5,119 bases of DNA from CAZDOD01 sp964506935. GTDB taxonomy: Bacteria > Desulfobacterota > Zymogenia > Zymogenales > Zymogenaceae. The translations under genes and the position numbers were made by a program. Below, in pieces: positions 1 through 4,754 of this stretch; position 1 is the stretch's first letter, and every line of letters starts with the position of its first letter. The notes under the pieces are model-generated. The model did not search any database. It was not told the origin of the DNA and was given only the letters and a program-made list of their open reading frames with translations. The stretch is taken from NCBI GenBank assembly GCA_964506935.1, contig CAZDOD010000198.1, positions 1-5,119 on the forward strand, written 5' to 3'.

Positions 1-1
1 G

Positions 2-67
2 GGCCCCAACGGCGACTCATTGATTTCAACTTCGGGTGGAGATAGAGATACGCTCCTTTTGGCATAA
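2..67 (+). CDS. possible 3' end of an upstream gene (partial)
   Basis: One plus-strand frame is open from the left edge of the window to a TAA at 65-67 and would encode the last 21 residues of a protein ending in DTLLLA. The other two plus-strand frames stop at 21-23 and 43-45. The stop lies only 7 bases before the Shine-Dalgarno site of the esterase gene, which is the spacing expected for two genes of one operon. The tail is polar and rich in Gly and Ser and carries no recognisable motif, so no function can be given. An open frame this short could also be chance. Confidence 0.4.
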   Translation, partial: GPNGDSLISTSGGDRDTLLLA

Positions 68-72
68 AGTTT

Positions 73-83
73 TTAGGAGGTGA
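73..83 (+). promoter_or_regulatory. strong ribosome binding site deciding a TTG start
   Basis: The run TTAGGAGGTGA is nearly the full complement of the 16S rRNA 3' end. The GTG at 80-82 shares its first base with the AGGAGG core (75-80) and so cannot be used efficiently. The TTG at 86-88 sits five bases after the core, which is the ideal distance. An in-frame TAG at 74-76 rules out any start further upstream. Confidence 0.75.
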
Positions 84-85
84 CC

Positions 86-871
86 TTGAGGATTCCGGAA
101 AATGTCATTTCAGGCGCCGAGCCGTTTGAACTCCCTTCAGATAATGGCGGGGACAAGGCGGCGTTGTTGATTCACGGGCTTACCGGTACGCCGTCTGAGA
201 TGCGCTACATCGGGGAGGTCTTAAACAGGGCGGGATACCACGTTCGTGCTCCGCTCCTTCCGGGCCACGGGACGAATATAAAAGACCTCAACACGACCAA
301 GTGGGGGGATTGGTTTTTGGCGGCAGAGATCGATTTTTTCGCTCTGTCGGCACATTTCGAGGATGTATTTGTCGTCGGGCTTTCGATGGGAGGACTCGTT
401 ACACTCAAGCTCCTGATAGAAAAGGCGGGGAGGATCAAGGGTGCGGCACTGCTTGCGACCCCGATGCGCTTTAATGACTGGAAGGCGAGGTATCTTTTGC
501 CTGTGGTCGACAAATCCGGATTGAAGTATCTCATAAGGGACATACCGAAGGTCTTAGAGGATGTGGCGAAAAAGGGGGAGGAGACCCACATCTGTTACGA
601 CCGTGAATCGATCATGGCGGCGTCGTCGGCAATTTCGCTGATGAAGAATGTAAAAAAGAGGCTTGGTGCCATCGAGACGCCGATTCTCATAATCCAGTCC
701 AAGTTTGATCCCGCAGTGGCGGAAAAGAGCGCGGATATTATCTATGATGGAGTCTCGTCCAAAATAAAGGAAAAGATAATCCTCGAAAAATCCTACCACA
801 ACATAGCCGTGGATATAGAAAAGGAGAAGGTGGCCTCAGCGGTGCTTGATTTTTTTGAGGGGCAGTTATAA
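86..871 (+). CDS. alpha/beta-hydrolase, carboxylesterase / monoacylglycerol lipase-like
   Basis: This is a 261-residue cytoplasmic serine hydrolase of the Est30-type carboxylesterase and monoacylglycerol lipase group, which hydrolyses short-chain esters or monoacylglycerols. Numbered from the TTG start, the oxyanion-hole motif HGLTG lies at about residues 30-34, followed by the PLLPGHG segment at about 56-62. The nucleophile elbow GLSMGG places the catalytic Ser at about 100. The other triad members are probably Asp 208 (in KFDP) and His 238 (in SYHN). The region at about 125-190 between strands is the usual position of a small cap domain. The length matches the family (about 245-270). There is no signal peptide. 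The gene may be co-transcribed with whatever ends at 67 and converges on the minus-strand operon, with 35 bases between the stops. The natural substrate cannot be read from the sequence. Confidence 0.88.
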   Translation: MRIPENVISGAEPFELPSDNGGDKAALLIHGLTGTPSEMRYIGEVLNRAGYHVRAPLLPGHGTNIKDLNTTKWGDWFLAAEIDFFALSAHFEDVFVVGLSMGGLVTLKLLIEKAGRIKGAALLATPMRFNDWKARYLLPVVDKSGLKYLIRDIPKVLEDVAKKGEETHICYDRESIMAASSAISLMKNVKKRLGAIETPILIIQSKFDPAVAEKSADIIYDGVSSKIKEKIILEKSYHNIAVDIEKEKVASAVLDFFEGQL

Positions 872-892
872 AAATAGAGAAAGTTTAATTGA

Positions 893-911
893 GATAGGAA
901 AAATTACTATC
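893..911. terminator. weak hairpin between convergent genes
   Basis: GATAG at 893-897 and CTATC at 907-911 form a 5-bp stem with a 9-base loop between the esterase stop and the stop of the minus-strand 4Fe-4S gene. In the plus direction a run of six T follows at 919-924, separated from the stem by the GC-rich CCGCCGG. This is not a textbook intrinsic terminator, but it is the only hairpin in a gap where two transcripts must end. Confidence 0.2.
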
Positions 912-1671
912 CCGCCGGTTTTTTAAAAGAACATGGAACGAGGGCGAGGCATTTTCCGCAGACATCGACGACTTCCGTAAAGTTCTGATATTTTTTTGCG
1001 TTGGTAAGGCAGACCTCATAGCACCTGTGCCTGTCAAATGAGTTGGCTGTCAGGGCGCCGAAGGTGCAATTCTCAACACATTTTTTACAACCGAGATCGT
1101 TTTTGTAGAGGCAGAATTCCCGGTCGATTCTCTTCGTCGGCGGTATCTCGGCACTGGTTACGATGCTCCCGACCCTCCCCGCACAACCCATTTCGGTTAT
1201 CAGCATCCGATTGAGCCCGAACTTCCCCAATCCCGCGATAAAGGCTGCGTGCCTGTGGGACCAGTTGCTTATGAGTTTTTTCTCGTCAAAATATTTTGTC
1301 GCAGGAACGACCGCAGACCTGATGTCAATTTTCTTGAGCTCATCCGAGACGTATCGATTTATCTGTGTGATCATAATGTTGGTCTCGACATATGCGGTCG
1401 CCCATTCTCTTGAGCTCGCGCCCCGCTTTGCGTTGCTCTTTACGGTCTCCTCTCTAAAGGGGATGAAATATGTGATCACGGTCCTAGCCCCCTCCAAGAG
1501 ATCCTGTGGCAGAAGGTGCGTCTCGGAAACCGCGCCCTTTAGCTCAAGAAACAGCGGGTCGGCAGCGTCGGCGAAGGCGACGAGGGGCTTTCTCCAGTCG
1601 GTCTCTGTCCCCATCTCGATCTTGTAATCCCTTACGAATTTACCGATTAGATCTCTTATCTTTTCCTTCAT
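907..1671 (-). CDS. short QueG-like protein with two 4Fe-4S clusters
   Basis: This 254-residue protein resembles the Fe-S half of epoxyqueuosine reductase, but true QueG is about 350-380 residues. The core resembles QueG: the stretch HRHAAFIAGLGKFGLNRMLI at about residues 139-158 is followed by GCAGRVGSIVTS at 162-173. The C-terminal part is cysteine-rich, with Cys 187, 195, 198 and 202 (CKKCVENC) and then 217, 221, 238, 241 and 247, enough to hold two clusters. The last group reads CGKCLALVPC rather than the usual CxxCxxxCP. Homologues of this short type are often named epoxyqueuosine reductase by automatic annotation. Queuosine synthesis is doubtful here, and an electron-transfer or reductase role is more likely. 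It is the last gene of a minus-strand cluster, starting 13 bases after the GNAT stop. No clear Shine-Dalgarno site precedes the ATG, so translational coupling is possible. Confidence 0.82.
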   Translation of the reverse strand: MKEKIRDLIGKFVRDYKIEMGTETDWRKPLVAFADAADPLFLELKGAVSETHLLPQDLLEGARTVITYFIPFREETVKSNAKRGASSREWATAYVETNIMITQINRYVSDELKKIDIRSAVVPATKYFDEKKLISNWSHRHAAFIAGLGKFGLNRMLITEMGCAGRVGSIVTSAEIPPTKRIDREFCLYKNDLGCKKCVENCTFGALTANSFDRHRCYEVCLTNAKKYQNFTEVVDVCGKCLALVPCSFKKPAG

Positions 1672-1684
1672 CTAATATTCGGAG

Positions 1685-2167
1685 CTATTTATCGAGATAT
1701 AAAAAATGGAGGTAGTCCTTAAATCCGTGTTTCCTCCAGAACGAGTAACCGATCTTATTTTTCGGAACGACCTTGAGCTCGATTCTCTTGATCCCCTTCG
1801 ATTCAAACCACTCGAATATCCGTTCGAGCATCTTTGCGCCGATCCCCATCCTTCGATATCTAGGCTTTATCGCCAGGTCGTCAATAAATCCGTACCTCTC
1901 GACTTTGAGCACGGGGGGGTGTTTGGAGATGACGGCGATCGAGTAGCCTGCGACCTTACCGTCTTCTAAGGCCACCAAGACGAGGGAATCTTTGGATTTT
2001 AGGAAATCTTTTATGATCTTCTCGGCGTTTTTGTGCCCATCCCTTCGCCTTTGGAAGAACGGATCGATGTCACTGTGATAGTCCATGAATTTTTTCCACA
2101 TCTTGATAATCTGTGGGATGTGGGCATCCGTAGCCTCAATAATCTTGAGCTCGGTTTCCTTTTTCAT
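1685..2167 (-). CDS. GNAT family N-acetyltransferase
   Basis: This 160-residue protein has the GNAT fold, which transfers an acetyl group from acetyl-CoA to an amine. From the ATG at 2167, the N-terminal strand and helix (LKIIEATDAHIPQIIKMW) begin at residue 7. The strand FIDDLAIKP at about 94-102 leads into the acetyl-CoA pyrophosphate loop RRMGIG at 105-110, which fits the R/QxxGxG/A signature. The segment at about 138-150, ending in FWRKHGF, is the usual motif B with its helix and GF turn. The frame is open back to an ATG at 2251, but that would overlap the upstream gene by 41 bases and add a non-GNAT tail of 28 residues. The start at 2167 gives a normal family length. The Shine-Dalgarno site is weak. 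The substrate cannot be predicted; the middle position in a redox operon is the only clue. Confidence 0.87.
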   Translation of the reverse strand: MKKETELKIIEATDAHIPQIIKMWKKFMDYHSDIDPFFQRRRDGHKNAEKIIKDFLKSKDSLVLVALEDGKVAGYSIAVISKHPPVLKVERYGFIDDLAIKPRYRRMGIGAKMLERIFEWFESKGIKRIELKVVPKNKIGYSFWRKHGFKDYLHFLYLDK

Positions 2168-2210
2168 TGGAAGTATCTTAATATTTTCTATTTGGAAAAA
2201 GTCATCCGAT

Positions 2211-2645
2211 TCACAATAACTCTTCGAGGATGAGCGCCGCATCCCTGACAAGCTCTGGACACAGGTTCATAAAGAGCCCCTTGTCGAGCGCCTGCTGCAT
2301 ACCCTCGGGGATTCCGATCTCGCATCCCAGAAGCTCCCTGCAGACGATTGTTTTTCTCCTCTCCTTAAATCTCTTCACGAATTCCCTTGTGACTTCATAT
2401 GTCTTTTGCTTCGCCTCGAAGTCGCCGGGCTTACTCATACCGAATCTGAGCCCGATGACCATAAATGCCCCGGTCACGGCCCCGCATGTCTCGCCCATTT
2501 GCGCCATGCCGCCGCCGAATGCCCCGGCGACCTTGATCGCGGTTGCGCCGTCGAGACCCAAAGACTCGCCGTAGGTTGAGAGTATCGCCTGGGAGCAGGA
2601 AAGGCCACCCCCAAAGAGCGATACGGCGTTCTCGGATCTGTTCAT
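2211..2645 (-). CDS. C_GCAxxG_C_C family protein
   Basis: This 144-residue protein belongs to the C_GCAxxG_C_C family, small putative redox proteins common in anaerobes and of unproven function. The family cysteines are all present. Cys 17 is in GGLSCSQAIL. Cys 54 is in the glycine-rich core GETCGAVTGA, preceded by AGAFGGGMAQM. Cys 102 and Cys 108 are in VCRELLGC, and Cys 129 is in NLCPELV near the C-terminus. Some family members carry selenocysteine, but here every site is an ordinary Cys codon. There is no signal peptide, so it is cytoplasmic. A GGGGG stretch about nine bases before the ATG is a fair ribosome binding site. It is first in the minus-strand cluster and reads away from the divergent region shared with the MOSC gene. 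The conserved Cys set suggests metal or cluster binding or thiol redox chemistry, which is inference. Confidence 0.88.
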   Translation of the reverse strand: MNRSENAVSLFGGGLSCSQAILSTYGESLGLDGATAIKVAGAFGGGMAQMGETCGAVTGAFMVIGLRFGMSKPGDFEAKQKTYEVTREFVKRFKERRKTIVCRELLGCEIGIPEGMQQALDKGLFMNLCPELVRDAALILEELL

Positions 2646-2680
2646 ATCGATCTACCCCCATTTTACTATTTCAGGTTTGA

Positions 2681-2735
2681 TGTTATCTAAATCGCACATC
2701 ACCGATTTTGAGTCAAGGAAAAAGAATAGATAACA
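2681..2735. repeat. perfect 9-bp inverted repeat in the divergent promoter region
   Basis: TGTTATCTA at 2681-2689 is the exact reverse complement of TAGATAACA at 2727-2735. A second overlapping pair, ATCTAAA at 2685-2691 and TTTAGAT at 2737-2743, gives further symmetry. The arm centres are about 46 bp apart, and the 37-bp spacer holds a minus-strand TTGACT box (2711-2716). The layout would suit paired operator half-sites around the promoter of the C_GCAxxG operon. A chance match in AT-rich DNA is possible. Confidence 0.5.
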
Positions 2736-2754
2736 GTTTAGATTTTTTATAATG

Positions 2755-2784
2755 TTGACATCGTGGTAGGATCTGTAGTTGAAT
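2755..2784 (+). promoter_or_regulatory. candidate sigma70 promoter for the MOSC gene
   Basis: A perfect TTGACA lies at 2755-2760. The best partner at an allowed distance is TTGAAT at 2779-2784, 18 bases downstream and four of six matches to TATAAT. Transcription would begin near 2791, about 46 bases before the MOSC start. A perfect TATAAT at 2748-2753 just upstream has no recognisable -35 box at the right distance, so the active promoter could be arranged differently. Confidence 0.35.
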
Positions 2785-2836
2785 ATACAAGGTTTTTTTG
2801 CGGGGACTTTTTCCTATAAAATAGAAGGGAGATAGG

Positions 2837-3265
2837 ATGTCCGGTGTCGTCCTGTCGATAAATATCAGCAAAAAGAAAGATGAGCCGAAGCGACCGATAG
2901 CCGAGGGTGTTTTCGAGGTCGGGGTGGGGATCTTGGGTGATGCACACGCCGGGAAGCCCATGCAGGTCAGCATCCTTTCAGCAGAAAGGACAGAAGAGCT
3001 TAAGATCGAGACGGGGGAGGAATTTTCGCCCGGCTCGTTTGCCGAAAACGTCACGGTTCGTGATTTTCCGCTCGAGACACTGAAGATCAAAGACAGGATA
3101 GGAATAGGGAAGGTGATACTAGAGGTCGTACAGCTCGGAAAACCGAAGGATATTGCACATACCTACAGCTACAAGGGGCACTCGCTCCTGCCGAAATATG
3201 GCGTATTCGCAAATGTGGTGAGGGGGGGTGTCGCCTCCCCCGGCGACGAGGTGAGACTCCTTTGA
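2837..3265 (+). CDS. MOSC domain protein lacking cysteine
   Basis: This 142-residue protein consists of one MOSC domain, the beta-barrel domain of molybdenum cofactor sulfurases and of proteins that handle Mo cofactor or sulfur. The family landmarks appear in order: GDAHAG at residues 34-39, QVSILSAE at 43-50, GSFAENVTV at 66-74, a VQLGKP stretch at 98-103, and GVFANVVRGG at 122-131, with PGDEV near the end. Many small stand-alone MOSC proteins have a Cys-rich segment just after the GK of the fourth landmark. Here it reads KDIAHTYSYKGHSLLPK, and the whole protein has no cysteine. Cysteine-based sulfur transfer is therefore unlikely, and a binding or regulatory role in Mo cofactor handling is an inference. 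AAGGGAG at 2825-2831, five bases before the ATG, supports the start. The gene stands alone on the plus strand and converges on mgsA. Confidence 0.85.
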   Translation: MSGVVLSINISKKKDEPKRPIAEGVFEVGVGILGDAHAGKPMQVSILSAERTEELKIETGEEFSPGSFAENVTVRDFPLETLKIKDRIGIGKVILEVVQLGKPKDIAHTYSYKGHSLLPKYGVFANVVRGGVASPGDEVRLL

Positions 3266-3303
3266 GGTAGATTTAAGCCTAAAATAATAGGTTATCCCAT
3301 CCC

Positions 3304-3320
3304 AAAAACTTCGGTTTTCT
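3304..3320. terminator. candidate bidirectional terminator hairpin with UUCG loop
   Basis: AAAAC at 3305-3309, loop TTCG and GTTTT at 3314-3318 form a 5-bp stem closed by the very stable cUUCGg tetraloop. The stem gives a T-rich end on either strand (GTTTTCT in plus, GTTTTTGGG in minus). It lies between the stops of the convergent MOSC and mgsA genes, where terminators for both are expected. The stem is short and mostly A-T. A second weak hairpin, AGCCTA / TAGGTT with one G-T pair, lies just upstream at about 3277-3294. Confidence 0.35.
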
Positions 3321-3338
3321 ATCGCCCCCCTTTTTCGG

Positions 3339-3800
3339 CTACTTTTTGACATCCCTTGACAATCTTGACTCAAAGTCGATCAGGATCCTGTCGTATTCCT
3401 CGTCGAGAAGTTTCGATGAGATGATGTAATCGGCCGTTGAGCGGTTACATGCCACCGGGATGTTAAAGAGAACCGAGATACGGAGGAGGGCCTTTACGTC
3501 GGGATCGTGGGGGTGGGACTGCATCGGGTCCCAAAAGAAGATCATAAAGTCTATCTCGCCCTCGACTATCTTCGCCCCTATTTGCTGGTCCCCCCCGAGT
3601 GGGCCGCTCTTCAATGCGGTGATACTTAGTCCCAGCTCCTCTTTGAGGATTTTTCCCGTTGTGCCGGTGGCGAAGAGCTTATGTTTAGACAGGGTGAGTT
3701 TGTTGAATTTCGCCCATTCGAGGAGGTCTTCTTTCCTCGCATCGTGGGCGATAAGCGCTATCCTTTTTTCTTTTTTGGATCGAACCGTCGTTTTTTCCAT
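3339..3800 (-). CDS. mgsA: methylglyoxal synthase
   Basis: This 153-residue enzyme converts dihydroxyacetone phosphate to methylglyoxal and phosphate, a cytoplasmic bypass of lower glycolysis used when phosphate is short or sugar phosphates accumulate. All key residues fall at the same numbers as in the E. coli enzyme: His 19 in LIAHD, the phosphate-binding ATGTTG at 44-49, Asp 71 in SGPLGGDQQIG, Asp 91 in FFWDPM, and His 98 and Asp 101 in HPHDPDVKALLR. The conserved NIPVACNRSTAD follows at 113-124. The length is typical. In the minus strand AAGGGA lies five bases before the ATG, a good ribosome binding site. The gene lies 70 bases downstream of the lipoprotein gene on the same strand, so it could share its transcript or use a promoter in the AT-rich gap. 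No glycolytic or glyoxalase gene is in view. Confidence 0.96.
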   Translation of the reverse strand: MEKTTVRSKKEKRIALIAHDARKEDLLEWAKFNKLTLSKHKLFATGTTGKILKEELGLSITALKSGPLGGDQQIGAKIVEGEIDFMIFFWDPMQSHPHDPDVKALLRISVLFNIPVACNRSTADYIISSKLLDEEYDRILIDFESRLSRDVKK

Positions 3801-3870
3801 TTATATCCCTTATTTTTTGGAAAAACTATAAAAAACCGATATCTACTCTAAAAAAAATTTTACCTTACAA

Positions 3871-4467
3871 TCAATTAGGCGTAAAGCTCTTCAATACATG
3901 GTCAAATGGATTCTTCCAGTCGTTAATGACATCGTAGGTTGCCGAGATATCAAGGATGAAATGTCTCCCGTTTTTAAATATATATAGGAAGCGGTGGTTT
4001 ATCGCATCGGGGTCGTCTCTTTCTATCTCCTTGAATTTCAGGGCGTATCCATCAGACAATTCCAGTATCTCGAGGTCGGTGTAGTTTGAATCTCTTCCGG
4101 CCATTTCACCCTCAATCCTCTCGAGATTTGCATCAAAGATGCTCATCTCCGAGTATCCCTCTGGGATTTCTTTTGCTATCACGCTTATAGTCGGGAGGAC
4201 GGCGCCGAAGTCGTATCCGGCTTCACCCTCCGAAGCTATATCTCGGTAGCTCCATGATGTGAGTCTCCCCTCCATCCCGTCCATCTCGAAGCCTTGGGGG
4301 ATGTCGACCGAAAATCCATATTTCTTGCTTGTGAAGGTCGTGTATTTTTTGGAGATATCTGAGTTTTCCCCTCTCCCCACACTCTTTAATTCCGCCACAC
4401 AGGACGATGTTATGAGAAAAGAGAGAAAAACTATACAAACGAGAATTACTCTGATCTTGATTTTCAT
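3871..4467 (-). CDS. probable lipoprotein with PsbP/DcrB-like domain
   Basis: This 198-residue protein is exported. It has basic residues at positions 2-6, a hydrophobic stretch at about 7-19 and then ITSSC with Cys 23, a plausible though imperfect lipobox (Thr at -3). A linker to about residue 40 is followed by a body that starts YTTFTSKKYGFSVDIPQGFE. That opening is typical of small PsbP/DcrB-fold proteins of bacteria, and the end, FILDISATYDVINDW...VLKSFTPN, also fits that fold. No catalytic residues are visible. It is probably anchored on the membrane facing the periplasm or outside, with unknown function. ATG at 4467 was chosen; a GTG at 4473 in the same frame would add two residues, and neither has a strong Shine-Dalgarno site. 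It lies upstream of mgsA on the same strand, with no clear functional tie. Confidence 0.75.
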   Translation of the reverse strand: MKIKIRVILVCIVFLSFLITSSCVAELKSVGRGENSDISKKYTTFTSKKYGFSVDIPQGFEMDGMEGRLTSWSYRDIASEGEAGYDFGAVLPTISVIAKEIPEGYSEMSIFDANLERIEGEMAGRDSNYTDLEILELSDGYALKFKEIERDDPDAINHRFLYIFKNGRHFILDISATYDVINDWKNPFDHVLKSFTPN

Positions 4468-4541
4468 AATCACTTTAGCCGCAATAGATGTTTTGGATAA
4501 TCGATCAGTGTTTTAACATTAAATTTGATTGACTCCTTTTG

Positions 4542-4550
4542 ATTATAACA
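4542..4550 (-). promoter_or_regulatory. extended -10 promoter element for the lipoprotein gene
   Basis: On the minus strand this reads TGTTATAAT, a perfect extended -10 (TGnTATAAT). No good -35 box lies 16-18 bases upstream, which extended -10 promoters can tolerate. Transcription would start near 4535, giving an untranslated leader of about 68 bases before the lipoprotein ATG. Confidence 0.45.
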
Positions 4551-4553
4551 GAC

Positions 4554-4563
4554 GGGAGGTGAT
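4554..4563 (+). promoter_or_regulatory. near-ideal ribosome binding site for a small ORF
   Basis: GGGAGGTGAT differs at one base from the complement of the 16S rRNA tail and is among the strongest Shine-Dalgarno sites in the window. The only suitable start codon is the TTG at 4566, six bases after the GGAGG core. The same combination of strong site and TTG start is used by the esterase gene. Confidence 0.6.
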
Positions 4564-4565
4564 AT

Positions 4566-4754
4566 TTGCCAGAAAAAAGTTGTGACTGTGACCATGATTC
4601 TATATGTGTCATCTTTAGAAGGCTTAAAGGATTTATGAAATCCTTAGCATTTTTTTATTTTCTTTTTCTTGACAGTGCCTATCTATTCCCTATATTATTT
4701 TCCGAATGGAAAGAAATCCCCACAAAGACCCCTCCATCAACGCACTCGCACTGA
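4566..4754 (+). CDS. small ORF, Cys/Asp-rich N-terminus plus hydrophobic segment
   Basis: This 62-residue ORF starts at TTG and is not recognised as a known family. Its N-terminus has CDCDHDSIC at residues 6-14, with three Cys, three Asp and one His that could bind a metal. A basic patch follows (RRLKGFMK), then a hydrophobic run at about 27-45 (SLAFFYFLFLDSAYLFPILF) that could be one membrane helix, and a polar, Pro/Thr/His-rich tail. The Asp at 36 in the middle of the hydrophobic run is a mark against a simple helix. The last 49 bases overlap the start of the MFS gene in another frame, and its codons cover the MFS promoter. It may be a small membrane protein or a leader peptide whose translation affects the transporter. 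It could also be a chance frame downstream of a fortuitous Shine-Dalgarno site. No convincing promoter for it was found upstream. Confidence 0.4.
   Translation: MPEKSCDCDHDSICVIFRRLKGFMKSLAFFYFLFLDSAYLFPILFSEWKEIPTKTPPSTHSH
4669..4696 (+). promoter_or_regulatory. strong sigma70 promoter for the MFS gene
   Basis: A perfect TTGACA at 4669-4674 and TATATT at 4691-4696 (five of six matches) are separated by 16 bases, and a T-rich tract precedes them. The expected start of transcription is 4702-4706, which is at or just before the ATG at 4706. The transcript would have almost no leader. Confidence 0.65.

Noticed and set aside
205..591. Minus-strand open frame of 128 codons opposite the esterase
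   Set aside because: The catalytic triad and family motifs are on the plus strand. The antisense product has no domain features.
1163..1627. Plus-strand open frame of 154 codons opposite the 4Fe-4S gene
   Set aside because: It is a complementary-strand shadow of a well-supported gene, with no ribosome binding site or recognisable domain.
2168..2251. Longer GNAT start at ATG 2251
   Set aside because: It would overlap the C_GCAxxG gene and add 28 residues outside the acetyltransferase fold. ATG 2167 gives the normal family length.
2748..2753. Perfect plus-strand TATAAT upstream of the MOSC gene
   Set aside because: No -35-like hexamer lies 16-18 bases upstream and there is no TG extension, so it was not called as a separate promoter in this AT-rich stretch.
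2917..2938. Several G-runs that might form a G-quadruplex
   Set aside because: The runs are uneven in length and lie inside the MOSC frame, where Gly and Val codons account for them.
3230..3247. Perfect GTCGCC / GGCGAC inverted repeat near the end of the MOSC gene
   Set aside because: It lies inside the coding frame before the stop and has no T-run after it, so it is not a terminator. GC-rich codons explain it.
3460..3831. Plus-strand open frame of 123 codons opposite mgsA
   Set aside because: It is antisense to a clear methylglyoxal synthase with all catalytic residues in place, and its translation shows no motif.
4505..4540. Minus-strand AAGGAG followed by ATG and a four-codon frame (MLKH), a possible leader peptide of the lipoprotein gene
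   Set aside because: The spacing of about 13 bases is long, and the Shine-Dalgarno site falls at the predicted transcript start. Nothing else supports translation.
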